A program made the position numbers and the translations under genes. 64,000 nt of DNA from Burkholderiales bacterium Ga0074133 (GTDB lineage: Bacteria; Pseudomonadota; Gammaproteobacteria; Burkholderiales; Burkholderiaceae_C): positions 1 to 64,000 of the forward strand of contig LNEG01000065.1 of assembly GCA_001464865.1 (NCBI GenBank). The letters are read 5' to 3'. The notes under the pieces are model-generated. The model was not told the origin of the DNA and did not search any database. It saw only the letters and a list, made by a program, of their open reading frames with translations. Of this stretch, positions 42,552-51,336 are shown one piece after another (position 1 is the first letter of the stretch; each line of letters opens with the position of its first letter).

Positions 42552-44629
42552 ACACCTCCGTGAAGTCCCTGCAGCGATGGGCGGGCAGCAACGCCAGTGC
42601 CCTGCAAGGCCTGTCTGCTCCCCTGCTGGTGGTGGCCATCCTGGCGCTCATGGTGCTGCCCATCCCCGCGTGGATGCTCGACGCCTTCTTCACGCTCAAC
42701 ATCGCCGTGGCGCTGATGGTGATGATGGTGGCTGCCTACATGCTGCGGCCGCTGGACTTTGCAGCTTTCCCGACGGTACTTTTGCTCACCACCCTGATGC
42801 GGCTGTCGCTGAACGTGGCCTCCACGCGCGTCGTGCTGCTGGAAGGTCATACCGGCCCGGGCGCGGCAGGCGCGGTGATCGAAGCCTTTGGGCACTTCCT
42901 GATCGGCGGCAATTTCGCTGTCGGCCTGATCGTTTTCGCGATCCTGGTGGTGATCAACTTCGTGGTGATCACCAAAGGCGCCGAGCGCATCGCAGAAGTG
43001 TCGGCGCGCTTCACGCTCGACGCCATGCCCGGCAAGCAGATGGCAGTGGACGCCGACCTGAACGCCGGGCTGATCGACGAGAAGGAAGCCAAGCGCAGGC
43101 GCGCAGAAGTGGCCGAGGAAGCCAACTTCTTCGGATCGATGGACGGTGCATCGAAGTTCGTGCGTGGCGATGCCATCGCCGGCATCCTCATCCTTTTCAT
43201 CAACATCATCGGCGGCTTTGCCATCGGCATGCTGCAGCACAACCTGTCGGCCAGCAAGGCTGCTGACACATACATCGTTCTGGCGATTGGTGACGCCCTG
43301 GTCGCGCAGATCCCCGGACTGCTGATTTCGGTGGCGGCCGCGATGGTGATCTCGCGCGTGGGCAAGGACCACGACATGGGTCGCCAGATCGTGGACCAGC
43401 TCTTCATGTCGCCCAAGGTCCTGGGCGTGACCGCTGCCATCCTGATCCTGCTTGGCGTCATTCCAGGCATGCCTCACATGGTGTTCCTCACCATGGGCGG
43501 CCTGCTGGGCTACGGTGCGTGGGTCATGCATGGTCGCCAGCAGGTGCAGCCAGAGGCAGAGGCCCCTCCCCCGCCCGTCGGTGACGGCGAGGCGACATGG
43601 GATGACCTGCAGCCCGTAGATCTGCTGGGTCTGGAGCTGGGCTATCGCCTGATCAGCCTGGTGGACAAGAGCCGCCAGGGGGATCTGCTCACCCGCATCA
43701 AGGGCGTGCGCCGCAAGTTTGCGCAAGAGGTCGGCTTCCTGCCCCCTGCAGTGCATGTACGCGATAACCTCGAACTCAAGCCCAGCGGCTATCGCATCAC
43801 GCTACGCGGCGTGGTGGTAGGCGAAGGCGAGGCCTTCCCTGGCATGTTCCTGGCCATCAACCCTGGCGGTATCACCACGCCCCTGATCGGCACGCCCACC
43901 ACCGACCCTGCGTTCGGACTTCCAGCCCACTGGATCGACGAACGCCAGAAGGAAGCCGCACAAATGGCAGGTTTTACGGTCGTTGATTCCGAAACCGTGA
44001 TGGCCACCCATTTGTCACACTTGATGCAAGTGCAGGCAGCCAAGCTCCTCAGTCGAACAGAAACCCAGCAACTGGTGGAGCACGTGGCCAAGCTGGCCCC
44101 CAAGCTCATCGAAGAAGTCGTACCCAAAATGGTTTCCATCGCCACGTTCCAGAAAGTCCTCCAGCTGCTGCTGGAAGAGTCTGTGCACATCCGCGATATC
44201 CGCACCATCATCGAAACACTGGCCGAGTACGCCGGTGGCATCTCTGATCCGGTGGAGCTGGCCCGTCGCGTGCGCATTGCGCTGTCGCCGGCCATCGTGC
44301 AGCAGATTTACGGGCCGACCCGCGAACTCAACGTCATCGCCATCGAACCAGGCCTTGAGCGCCTGCTGGTACAGGCCCTGGGCAATGCAGCTGGCCCTGC
44401 ACTGGACCCTGGCGTGGCCGACATCCTGACCCAGAAAGCGGCAGAGGTCGCGCTCAAGCAGGAAGAGATGGGCTTGCCCGCCTGCCTGCTTGTGCCCGAC
44501 CAGATCCGTAACGCCATTTCCCGACTCGTGCGCCGCGTGGCGCCCCGGCTCCAGGTGCTCGCCCACAGCGAGATCCCCGAGACCCACACCATCCGCATTG
44601 GGCCGATCCTTAAAGGTGCATCAGCATGA
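42548..44629 (+). CDS. flhA: flagellar export gate protein FlhA
   Basis: A protein of 693 aa, the largest export gate subunit. About eight membrane segments lie in the first 330 residues. The conserved FHIPEP-type block is present (RLSLNVASTRVVLLEGHTG, AERIAEVSARFTLDAMPGKQ). The large cytoplasmic domain (about 350-693) docks chaperone-substrate complexes (ESVHIRDIRTIIETLAEYA). It is translationally coupled on both sides, to flhB (ATGA) and to flhF (ATGA). Confidence 0.97.
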   Translation: MNTSVKSLQRWAGSNASALQGLSAPLLVVAILALMVLPIPAWMLDAFFTLNIAVALMVMMVAAYMLRPLDFAAFPTVLLLTTLMRLSLNVASTRVVLLEGHTGPGAAGAVIEAFGHFLIGGNFAVGLIVFAILVVINFVVITKGAERIAEVSARFTLDAMPGKQMAVDADLNAGLIDEKEAKRRRAEVAEEANFFGSMDGASKFVRGDAIAGILILFINIIGGFAIGMLQHNLSASKAADTYIVLAIGDALVAQIPGLLISVAAAMVISRVGKDHDMGRQIVDQLFMSPKVLGVTAAILILLGVIPGMPHMVFLTMGGLLGYGAWVMHGRQQVQPEAEAPPPPVGDGEATWDDLQPVDLLGLELGYRLISLVDKSRQGDLLTRIKGVRRKFAQEVGFLPPAVHVRDNLELKPSGYRITLRGVVVGEGEAFPGMFLAINPGGITTPLIGTPTTDPAFGLPAHWIDERQKEAAQMAGFTVVDSETVMATHLSHLMQVQAAKLLSRTETQQLVEHVAKLAPKLIEEVVPKMVSIATFQKVLQLLLEESVHIRDIRTIIETLAEYAGGISDPVELARRVRIALSPAIVQQIYGPTRELNVIAIEPGLERLLVQALGNAAGPALDPGVADILTQKAAEVALKQEEMGLPACLLVPDQIRNAISRLVRRVAPRLQVLAHSEIPETHTIRIGPILKGASA

Positions 44630-46128
44630 ACATCAAACGCTTTACTGCCCCGACCTCCCGCGAGGCATTGGCCAAGGCGCGCATGGCCTTTGGCGAAGGT
44701 ACGCTCATCCTGTCAAACCGCCCTACGGCGAACGGGGTCGAGGTGGTGGCCACTGCCGAGGACACCCTGTCGGCACTCGACAATGCAGCAGGCTCATCAT
44801 CCGCCACGCCGCCGCTGCTGGCGCCTTCGGCAGCCCGCAACGCTGCGCCGCGTTCCGGCCAGGCCGCTGCCGCATCGCATGCGAGCCGCAGCCCGGTGGA
44901 GGAAGACACGGAACAGCTGGCGATGAGCACCCTGTCCTTCCAGGACTACGTGCGTGAACGGATGTTGCGTCGCCGGCACGAGGCCCTGAGCGGCCCAGCC
45001 GACACATCGCTGCTGTCCGAGCGCAGCCGCGACCAGGAACCCGATCGCGAGCAGCGCATGCCAGCGCCCGCCGTAGTGCGGCACAACCCGCTGCGCACCA
45101 TTCCCATGGACCTGCCACCCGAACCACCGGCACGGCGCCGTGCCGAGCCAGCGGCCAGCTCTCTGCAGTCGGTCGCCAACCAGCAAAGCCTGATGAGCGA
45201 ACTGCACGCCATGAAGGAGATGATCGAGGACCGGTTCAACACGATGGCGTGGCTGGGCCAGGCGCGCCAGAACCCGATCCAGTCGAACCTCATGCTCAAG
45301 ATGATTCGCGCCGGGTATTCGCCAGCGCTGGCACGTGCCGTCCTCGAGCGCATGCCGGAAGAGCTGTCAGCCGCCGAATCGGTGCGGTGGCTGATGGAGG
45401 TGCTGGAGCGCAACCTCAAGACCGACCAGGCCGACGCGCCGCTGTACGAGCAGGGTGGCATCTTTGCCCTGGTGGGATCAACCGGTGTGGGCAAGACCAC
45501 CACCACGGCCAAGCTGGCAGCCATGTGCGCGCGCGTCCACGGCCCGGGCAGCGTCGGCCTCATCACGCTGGACACTTACCGGGTGGGTGCGCATGAACAG
45601 CTGCGCAGCTACGGCCGCATGCTCGGCGTAGTGGCCCACCTGGCCCATGACCGTGCTGCACTGCAAGACCTGCTGGGCCTTCTCAGCGGCAAGAAGATGG
45701 TGCTCATCGACACCACTGGGATCGCACCACGCGATCCGCGCAAGCGTGACATGCTGGACGTGCTGGACCTGCCCGAGGTCAACCGCCTGCTCGTGCTGAA
45801 CGCCAGCTGCCACGGCGACACCCTGGACGACGTGCTGGGAGCCTTCAAGACCGACGGATCGCAACAGGCCATCCTTTCCAAAGTGGATGAAGCCGTGAAG
45901 CTCGGCCCCGCCATCGACGCACTGATCCGCCACCAGATGGTGCTGCGCGGTGTGACCAATGGCCAGCGCGTGCCCGAAGACTGGGAGCGCGCAGATGCCG
46001 CCAGGCTCATCTCCACGTCGATGAAGGCGCCGGTCAAGTCAGCGTTTGACCCGAAGGCCACTGACCTCAACTTCTTCTTCTCGCACTCGCCGGACAACCT
46101 CAACGAACGGGGACTGGTCGATGCTTGA
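44626..46128 (+). CDS. flhF: flagellar SRP-like GTPase FlhF
   Basis: A protein of 500 aa. An N-terminal basic region (MNIKRFTAPTSREALAKARM) and a long variable middle lead to the N and G domains. The G1 motif GSTGVGKTTTTAKLA is near residue 282, followed by LITLDTYRVGAHEQLRSYG and MVLIDTTGI. FlhF marks the cell pole for flagellar assembly, which suggests polar flagella. It overlaps flhA by 4 bases and the flhG-like gene by 8. Confidence 0.96.
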   Translation: MNIKRFTAPTSREALAKARMAFGEGTLILSNRPTANGVEVVATAEDTLSALDNAAGSSSATPPLLAPSAARNAAPRSGQAAAASHASRSPVEEDTEQLAMSTLSFQDYVRERMLRRRHEALSGPADTSLLSERSRDQEPDREQRMPAPAVVRHNPLRTIPMDLPPEPPARRRAEPAASSLQSVANQQSLMSELHAMKEMIEDRFNTMAWLGQARQNPIQSNLMLKMIRAGYSPALARAVLERMPEELSAAESVRWLMEVLERNLKTDQADAPLYEQGGIFALVGSTGVGKTTTTAKLAAMCARVHGPGSVGLITLDTYRVGAHEQLRSYGRMLGVVAHLAHDRAALQDLLGLLSGKKMVLIDTTGIAPRDPRKRDMLDVLDLPEVNRLLVLNASCHGDTLDDVLGAFKTDGSQQAILSKVDEAVKLGPAIDALIRHQMVLRGVTNGQRVPEDWERADAARLISTSMKAPVKSAFDPKATDLNFFFSHSPDNLNERGLVDA

Positions 46129-46921
46129 CATAGGCCTTCACCAAGCTGCGGGCCTGCAGAGCTTCATGCCCCAGGCGGAGCTGCGGCTGGTGGCAGTGGC
46201 CAGCGACGGCAACCCTGCCAATGGCCTGGAAGCCCTGTGGCAGGTCTGCGCCAGCCTGCAGCGCCTCGGGTATCCCGTGGTCGTGCTCGACGGTACCGCC
46301 CAGGAAACCGACGACAGCCCGGGCCTGATTCATCTTTTGCGCGATGGGCCCTTGCGTGAATCGACTGCGATGGGCGGCGGCGTCGCCGCATCGTCTCTGG
46401 CGGTGGTGCCGGCGGCCAAAGGCCTCACCGTACTGGCCCGACAGTCGATTGGTGCAGGACTTGCGCCGCTGTCCGACCTGCTGCCCATCTTCAGGCGCTA
46501 CGGCCTGCTGGTGGTACACGCCCCCGCAGGTACGCTGGCATCGCTGCTCACCCACACGGCCACAGTGCCGCTGGTCATCATGGGCGAAGGATCGGCAGGT
46601 GTGCTGGGCAGCTACAAGTGCCTCAAGCAGATCGCGGTGCACACAGGGCTTTCGTGCATGGTTGCAGCACTGTTGCGCAGCAACTCCGCCGCCGAACGAC
46701 GTGCCGCGAAAGGCGCTCTCACCACCCTGCAAGACTGCGCCCGACGGCACCTTGGCGGCCCCCTGCGTACCACGACGATTGCCACGCAAAACCCGCAGGA
46801 TCTGCAGCGGCTGGCCTTGCAACTGCTGGAGAATGCGGGCACCATCCAGGACGAGCCGCTTGTTTCGTTGCGCCCTTCCGGCCTGCCAGGCATGTCTGCG
46901 CATCTCGCCCGGAGCCACTGA
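46121..46921 (+). CDS. FlhG/FleN-position protein lacking the P-loop
   Basis: A protein of 266 aa that sits exactly where flhG lies in many bacteria, between flhF and fliA, overlapping flhF by 8 bases. Its plan recalls MinD/FlhG: a first strand (LRLVAVASDG), a helix, then YPVVVLDGT. The position of the deviant Walker A (KGGVGKT) holds DGNPANGLEA, with both lysines gone, so it should not bind ATP in the usual way. FlhG normally limits flagellar number by acting on FlhF. Here it may be a pseudo-ATPase binding FlhF, or it may have another role. Confidence 0.6.
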   Translation: MLDIGLHQAAGLQSFMPQAELRLVAVASDGNPANGLEALWQVCASLQRLGYPVVVLDGTAQETDDSPGLIHLLRDGPLRESTAMGGGVAASSLAVVPAAKGLTVLARQSIGAGLAPLSDLLPIFRRYGLLVVHAPAGTLASLLTHTATVPLVIMGEGSAGVLGSYKCLKQIAVHTGLSCMVAALLRSNSAAERRAAKGALTTLQDCARRHLGGPLRTTTIATQNPQDLQRLALQLLENAGTIQDEPLVSLRPSGLPGMSAHLARSH

Positions 46922-46925
46922 TCTG

Positions 46926-47642
46926 ATGTACACCGCCAAAGGCCAGCTAGACCGTGATGCGATGATTCGCCAGCACGTTCCGCTGGTACGAAGGATCGCG
47001 CACCACATGATTGCCAAGCTGCCACCCAACGTGGAGCTGGACGATCTCATTCAGGTAGGAATGATGGGCCTGGCCGAAGCACTTTCACGCTATGAGGTCG
47101 CCCAGGGCGTCCAGTTCGAGACCTTTGCCACCCAGCGCATCCGCGGCGCCATGCTGGACGAATTGCGGGAAGGCGACTGGATGTCGCGCAGCTCACGCAA
47201 GAGCCAGAAGGACATCGAGCATGCGGTGAACCGGCTGGAGCAGAAAATGGGCCGCAGCCCGCTGGAGTCCGAGATCGCCGCAGAGATGGGCATGACGCTG
47301 GCCGAATACCAGAGCCTGCTGAGCAAGGTGCGTGGCACGCAGCTTGTCTATCTGGAGGACATGACCCACGGCCATGAAGATGACGACGGTTTTCTGGACC
47401 GCCATGTGGCCGACGCGGCCGCGGACCCCGTGGAGATGCTGCGGGACCAGCGCCTGAAGACCTCTCTGGTCAACGCCATCAAGAGCCTTCCCGAGCGGGA
47501 GCAGCACATCATGGGCATGTACTACGAGCATGACATGAATCTCAAGGAAATCGCCGCGGTGCTGGGGGTGACAGAGTCTCGCGTCTGCCAGCTCCACAGC
47601 CAGTCGATAGCGCGCCTGCGGGCCAAGATGCGCGCCCACTGA
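46926..47642 (+). CDS. fliA: flagellar sigma factor FliA (sigma28)
   Basis: A protein of 238 aa that directs transcription of late flagellar genes such as flagellin. Region 2 (HVPLVRRIAHHMIAKLPPNV, LDDLIQVGMMGLAEAL, FATQRIRGAMLDELR), region 3 and the region 4 helix-turn-helix (NLKEIAAVLGVTESRVCQLH) are all present. FlgM at 48301-48621 is its anti-sigma factor. It begins 4 bases after the flhG-like stop and is the last gene of the flhBAFG-fliA block. Confidence 0.97.
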   Translation: MYTAKGQLDRDAMIRQHVPLVRRIAHHMIAKLPPNVELDDLIQVGMMGLAEALSRYEVAQGVQFETFATQRIRGAMLDELREGDWMSRSSRKSQKDIEHAVNRLEQKMGRSPLESEIAAEMGMTLAEYQSLLSKVRGTQLVYLEDMTHGHEDDDGFLDRHVADAAADPVEMLRDQRLKTSLVNAIKSLPEREQHIMGMYYEHDMNLKEIAAVLGVTESRVCQLHSQSIARLRAKMRAH

Positions 47643-47743
47643 CCGGGCTCGAACCCGCATCAGGCTCGCAGCGGGCCTTCGATGGCGTCGAATGTGAACC
47701 GCGGCATGGAGGCCGCCCCCGCTGCGCCCATGCCAAGCCATCT

Positions 47744-47763
47744 CGCACGAACTCGATCGTGCG
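47744..47763. terminator. perfect hairpin between fliA and flgN
   Basis: CGCACGA (47744-47750) and TCGTGCG (47757-47763) pair perfectly around ACTCGA in the convergent fliA-flgN spacer. There is no T run on either side, so intrinsic termination is uncertain. The rest of 47643-47866 shows nothing definite. Confidence 0.35.
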
Positions 47764-47866
47764 TTCCATGCAGCCGCTGGCTGGCCGCCCCGCATTCATG
47801 GAAAACCCGTCCTTCGCCACACACCCGCGGCGCACGCCGGCAAAAGCGGTGGCGATACGGCGCTGG

Positions 47867-48247
47867 TCAGCCGGCTGAGCGGTAGATGCGGGCCACGCCA
47901 GGCTGGGTAGTGCGCGGCCCCAGTCCGTTCCCGTAGGTTGTCGATGCAGGATCAGCCTGCGGCACTAAGCCCGCAACCTGGCGATCAGTGACAACCGCCA
48001 GACGCGCAATACCTTCGCGCTGCACGGCCAGCTGCGTGGCAACGGCGTCGACCCGGTTTTTCAGGGGTTGGGGGATGGCCGGCTGCCCCCGGCCAGAGGC
48101 ATGCTCGACAGATTGGGCGAGTGCTCCGGCGGCTTCACGCAAAGCCGTGCTGTGCGCCTGTACGGCCAGCGGGTCCGCCGCGAGCAAAGCCGCGGAAACC
48201 TTTTCAAGGAGCTGTTCAACCGCAGTGAGGGAGTCTTCCAGGGGCAT
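47867..48247 (-). CDS. flgN: FlgN-like flagellar export chaperone
   Basis: A protein of 126 aa. The first 85 residues are helical (LEDSLTAVEQLLEKVSAALL) and the tail is Gly/Pro/Thr rich. It follows flgM in the same operon, the usual place of FlgN, which escorts FlgK and FlgL for export. Sequence conservation in FlgN is low, so the call rests mostly on position, size and helical content. Confidence 0.72.
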   Translation of the reverse strand: MPLEDSLTAVEQLLEKVSAALLAADPLAVQAHSTALREAAGALAQSVEHASGRGQPAIPQPLKNRVDAVATQLAVQREGIARLAVVTDRQVAGLVPQADPASTTYGNGLGPRTTQPGVARIYRSAG

Positions 48248-48300
48248 GGCGCATTGTGCGTTGGATGCGCCGTAAAGCCAAATTCAGGGGGAGAAGGGCT

Positions 48301-48621
48301 TCAACCGCGCGAGCGGGAAATGATTTCCTGTGCGTTGGAAAGCAGCTTGTCGGCAATGGCCTCGGCATCCACCGAGAAAGTCCCGTTGTCGATCGCTTCA
48401 CGGACAGCCTTGACCTTGCCCGAATCGAACACCCCGGCGGAACGCTGGGCAGGGTCCAGCGCCCGAACAGCGGTCGATACGGTGACAGGCACACCGGCGG
48501 CAGGCGCAGCTGCAGCGTCCTTGACGGCGCCCTCGGCAGCAGTCGCTGGTGCCTTGGCTTGCCGCGCAAGCCCTGACTGCGCTCCTGCGCCCGGGAGTTC
48601 CGGTGTTTGACCTATTTTCAT
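48301..48621 (-). CDS. flgM: anti-sigma28 factor FlgM
   Basis: A protein of 106 aa with an Ala-rich disordered start and the conserved C-terminal sigma-binding part (DSGKVKAVREAIDNGTFSVD, AIADKLLSNAQEI). FlgM holds FliA inactive until it is exported through the finished hook. The ATG at 48621 has GGAGAG upstream; the frame is open 8 codons further. A sigma28 promoter (48667-48693) lies 46 bases upstream, giving feedback control. It lies between flgA and flgN. Confidence 0.93.
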   Translation of the reverse strand: MKIGQTPELPGAGAQSGLARQAKAPATAAEGAVKDAAAAPAAGVPVTVSTAVRALDPAQRSAGVFDSGKVKAVREAIDNGTFSVDAEAIADKLLSNAQEIISRSRG

Positions 48622-48666
48622 CGCTCTCTCCAGGAGTCCGTACAACGCGCGGTCTCAGTAGCAATG

Positions 48667-48693
48667 TTTTCGACCCGTTTCCCGAGGACTTTA
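48667..48693 (-). promoter_or_regulatory. sigma28 promoter of flgM
   Basis: On the minus strand, TAAA (48693-48690), exactly 15 bases, then GTCGAAAA (48674-48667). All four -35 bases and six of eight -10 bases match consensus. The -10 ends in CGAAAA, like the flagellin promoter at 27267-27293. It partly accounts for the 94-base flgA-flgM spacer. Confidence 0.7.
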
Positions 48694-48715
48694 GCGATTT
48701 ATGCCCTCTCCGTCA

Positions 48716-49489
48716 TCAAAGGGCTACCTCGATTGTCCCGCTATCAGACACCAATCCAGAAACAATACGACCATTATCCATTCTTACGCGCACAGTCTCC
48801 CCGGCGCCGGCTGCCGTCAGTGCCTGGCCGGCTGCGGAGACCGCATAGCCCGGACCGCGGGCGACCACCTTCACCTGGGCGCCGGCCCGGAAAAGATGTG
48901 GCGCCCGGATCATGGACTGCCGAAGCGCCTGCCCCGCGACCAGCTGGCGGGAAGCCACCTGCCCGACCCACTGGTCGAAGTTGGCCACGACCGGAGCCGT
49001 CTCGGCGGCCCAATCCACTTCGGACTCCATCGCGTCGCTGGCCGCCAAAGGCGCGCCCGGGGCGACATTGCCCACCAGCACCCACGCAGGCCCGAAAGCC
49101 TTGACGGTCACCGGGAGGAACACATTCCAGTGGGTGGCGCCCTGCACGCAGCGCAGACCCAGCCTCGTCCGTCCCCACAACTTTGAGCCCGGCGGCAGAT
49201 AGGGCTCCACCCGCGCGCAGGGCGCCAGGCGCAGGCGCGGGTCCAGTTCGCCCACCACCACTTCCATGCGCAGCGGGGTACCGGATGCCGGGGCGCGGGT
49301 GAGTGCATCGCTGAGCCAGCGCTGCGTGATGGGCGCCAGTTCGCTCGCCGGATCGGCCACCGACTGTGCGAACCCACCGCCGGCGACGCAGCAGGCAGCC
49401 AAGGCTGCCACGGCCCGAGCCCAGCTGCGGATGCTCAGAGCGTTCCAGACGGCACGGAAGGGGCTGGTGGTCAACATCGTGGATGGCAT
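48716..49489 (-). CDS. flgA: flagellar P-ring assembly chaperone FlgA
   Basis: A protein of 257 aa. An N-terminal signal peptide (AVAALAACCVAGGGFAQS) sends it to the periplasm, where it helps FlgI form the P ring. The C-terminal SAF-like domain has LAASDAMESEVDWA, AGQALRQSMI and the usual ending VRVRMDNGRIVSGLV. AGGAG precedes the ATG. It is divergent from flgB and first in the flgAMN operon. Confidence 0.93.
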   Translation of the reverse strand: MPSTMLTTSPFRAVWNALSIRSWARAVAALAACCVAGGGFAQSVADPASELAPITQRWLSDALTRAPASGTPLRMEVVVGELDPRLRLAPCARVEPYLPPGSKLWGRTRLGLRCVQGATHWNVFLPVTVKAFGPAWVLVGNVAPGAPLAASDAMESEVDWAAETAPVVANFDQWVGQVASRQLVAGQALRQSMIRAPHLFRAGAQVKVVARGPGYAVSAAGQALTAAGAGETVRVRMDNGRIVSGLVSDSGTIEVAL

Positions 49490-49709
49490 GCGATTCTCCT
49501 GACGGGTAGGTCGGCCGCACGCCGGAAACCCTCCACGCGCGACCTTTTCACACCCAGCACTCTAGGCAGAAACCGGCCTGCCGAACCGGCGAACTGCGCA
49601 CCGTTTTCCGTGCACTTCGGGCTTTAGAAAAACGGGCCGGTTTTCATAATCGACGCACGCCCAGACTCCGCCCGGAGCCCGGGAAACACAACCCAGGTGT
49701 GAGGCACAA
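49490..49709. promoter_or_regulatory. flgA-flgB divergent control region
   Basis: These 220 bases must drive both flgAMN and the flgB operon. Visible symmetry includes an AAAAC…GTTTT element around GGGCCG (about 49629-49644) and a GCAC…GTGC pair near 49597-49614. I found no convincing sigma70, sigma28 or sigma54 promoter. FlhDC-type control is plausible but not shown. Confidence 0.4.
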
Positions 49710-50156
49710 ATGCTTGACAAGATGACAAACCGGCTGGACTTCCTCGGCAACGCACTGATCCTGCGTGCCGAGCGCCAGCGCGTCATCGCCAGCAACATTG
49801 CCAATGCCGACACCCCTGGCTTTGTGGCCAGGGACTTCAAGTTCAGCGAAGCCCTGAGCGAAGCGACCTCGTCCACGTCGGCCCCTGGCGTGACGAAGCT
49901 GGCCACGGCTGGCTCGGCGTCCACGCAGGGCGCCACCGATCCGCGCCACATGCCCGTCTCCACCGTCTCCACCGCCGGAGACGCACGGGCCAGGCTGGCC
50001 TATGCAGTGCAGTCGCAACCGGCGCTCGACAACAACACCGTCGATCTCGACCGCGAGCGCGCCAATTTCGTGGACAACTCGGTGCGCTACGAAGCCGCGT
50101 TGCGCTTCATCAACGGCAACGCCAAGACCATGCTCAGCGCCATCCAGGGCCAGTGA
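49710..50156 (+). CDS. flgB: flagellar proximal rod protein FlgB
   Basis: A protein of 148 aa, a proximal rod subunit. The start contains the conserved rod motif (LGNALILRAERQRVIASNIA, NADTPGFVARDFKF) and the end has FVDNSVRYEAALRFINGNAK. GAGG precedes the ATG. It opens the long rightward flgB-to-flgL run. Confidence 0.96.
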   Translation: MLDKMTNRLDFLGNALILRAERQRVIASNIANADTPGFVARDFKFSEALSEATSSTSAPGVTKLATAGSASTQGATDPRHMPVSTVSTAGDARARLAYAVQSQPALDNNTVDLDRERANFVDNSVRYEAALRFINGNAKTMLSAIQGQ

Positions 50157-50197
50157 CCTGACCACCAGACGCACGGCCCAGAAAGCGAGATTCCATC

Positions 50198-50602
50198 ATG
50201 TCCATGTTCTCCATCTTCAACGTCTCCGGCAGCGCAATCAGCGCGCAGTCGCAGCGCCTCAACGTGGTGGCCAGCAACCTGGCCAACGTCGATGCGGTGG
50301 CAGGACCGGACGGCAAGGCCTACAAGGCGCGCCAGCTGGTGTTCCAGGCGGAGCCCATGGGCGCCGAAAGCGCCACGGGCGTGCGCGTGACCAATATCAG
50401 CGAGAGCAACGCGCCCGGCCGCCGCGTGCACGACCCCAGCCATCCCTCGGCCGATGCCGAAGGCTATGTCAACCATTCCAACGTGAACGCGGTCGAGGAG
50501 ATGGTCAACATGATCTCGGCCTCGCGCTCCTACCAGAACAACGTCGAGGTCATGAACACGGCCAAGACGCTTTTGCTCAAGACCCTGCAGATGGGCCAGT
50601 AA
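50198..50602 (+). CDS. flgC: flagellar proximal rod protein FlgC
   Basis: A protein of 134 aa. It begins MSMFSIFNVSGSAISAQSQR and has the rod/hook N-terminal motif (LNVVASNLANVDAV) and C-terminal motif (NVNAVEEMVNMISASRSYQN). It makes up the rod with FlgB, FlgF and FlgG. It follows flgB by 41 bases. Confidence 0.97.
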   Translation: MSMFSIFNVSGSAISAQSQRLNVVASNLANVDAVAGPDGKAYKARQLVFQAEPMGAESATGVRVTNISESNAPGRRVHDPSHPSADAEGYVNHSNVNAVEEMVNMISASRSYQNNVEVMNTAKTLLLKTLQMGQ

Positions 50603-50618
50603 CCCCGGAAGGCTTCAC

Positions 50619-51272
50619 ATGATCAACAGCGTGACCAACACGGCGGCCACCGCCACCGCACAGACCACCAAGGCCGATTCGGCCAACAACGCCGACGCCG
50701 CGCAGGACCGGTTCCTGAAACTGCTGGTGGCCCAGCTGAACAACCAGGACCCGATGAATCCGCTCGACAACGCGCAGATGACATCGCAGATGGCGCAGAT
50801 CAACACGGTCACGGGCATCCAGCAGCTGAACTTCACCATGCTGGGCATTGCCGAGCAGTTTGGCGCGCTGCAGGTGATGCAGGGCGCATCCATGATTGGC
50901 CGCTCCGTCATCACCGAAGGCGACCGCCTCCCGGTCGCGGATGGCGTGGGCCACGGCATGTTCGACCTGGCGGGTGCCGCGGGCGACGTGAAGGTGGAGA
51001 TTCTGACCCCCGGCGGGCAGCTGGTGGGCACGGTGAATCTGGATGCCAAGGCTGCAGGCCGCCACCAGTTCGACTGGGACGCCAGCAAATACAAGGGCAG
51101 CACGTCCGACCTGCGCTTCAAGGTCACCGCCATGAATGGCAACGTGGCCGTGGCGTCCACACCGCTCACGCAGTCCAAGGTGGTGGCCACCGGTGCGGCC
51201 AATGGCCAGCTCACGCTGGACCTGGCCACCGGCGGAACCATCACCTACGACAAGGTCAGGGCCATCGTCTGA
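50619..51272 (+). CDS. flgD: flagellar hook cap protein FlgD
   Basis: A protein of 217 aa, the scaffold cap required for hook assembly. The N-terminal region DRFLKLLVAQLNNQDPMNPL is the FlgD signature, followed by the FlgD Ig-like/tudor region (VKVEILTPGGQLVGTVNL, GRHQFDWDASKYKG). It lies 16 bases after flgC. Confidence 0.96.
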   Translation: MINSVTNTAATATAQTTKADSANNADAAQDRFLKLLVAQLNNQDPMNPLDNAQMTSQMAQINTVTGIQQLNFTMLGIAEQFGALQVMQGASMIGRSVITEGDRLPVADGVGHGMFDLAGAAGDVKVEILTPGGQLVGTVNLDAKAAGRHQFDWDASKYKGSTSDLRFKVTAMNGNVAVASTPLTQSKVVATGAANGQLTLDLATGGTITYDKVRAIV

Positions 51273-51336
51273 CCGGCATCCCACATCACCTTCCGCAGCA
51301 TACGCAGCCAACGCCAGCACTTCCGAGGAGAACAAC

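Noticed and set aside
47642-47660. GGGCTCGAACCCG stretch resembling a tRNA T arm just after fliA
   Set aside because: No acceptor stem, anticodon arm or D arm can be placed around it on either strand.
49600-49626. TTTA on the plus strand as -35 of a sigma28 promoter for flgA
   Set aside because: At 15 bases the -10 position reads AAAACGGT, which does not match.
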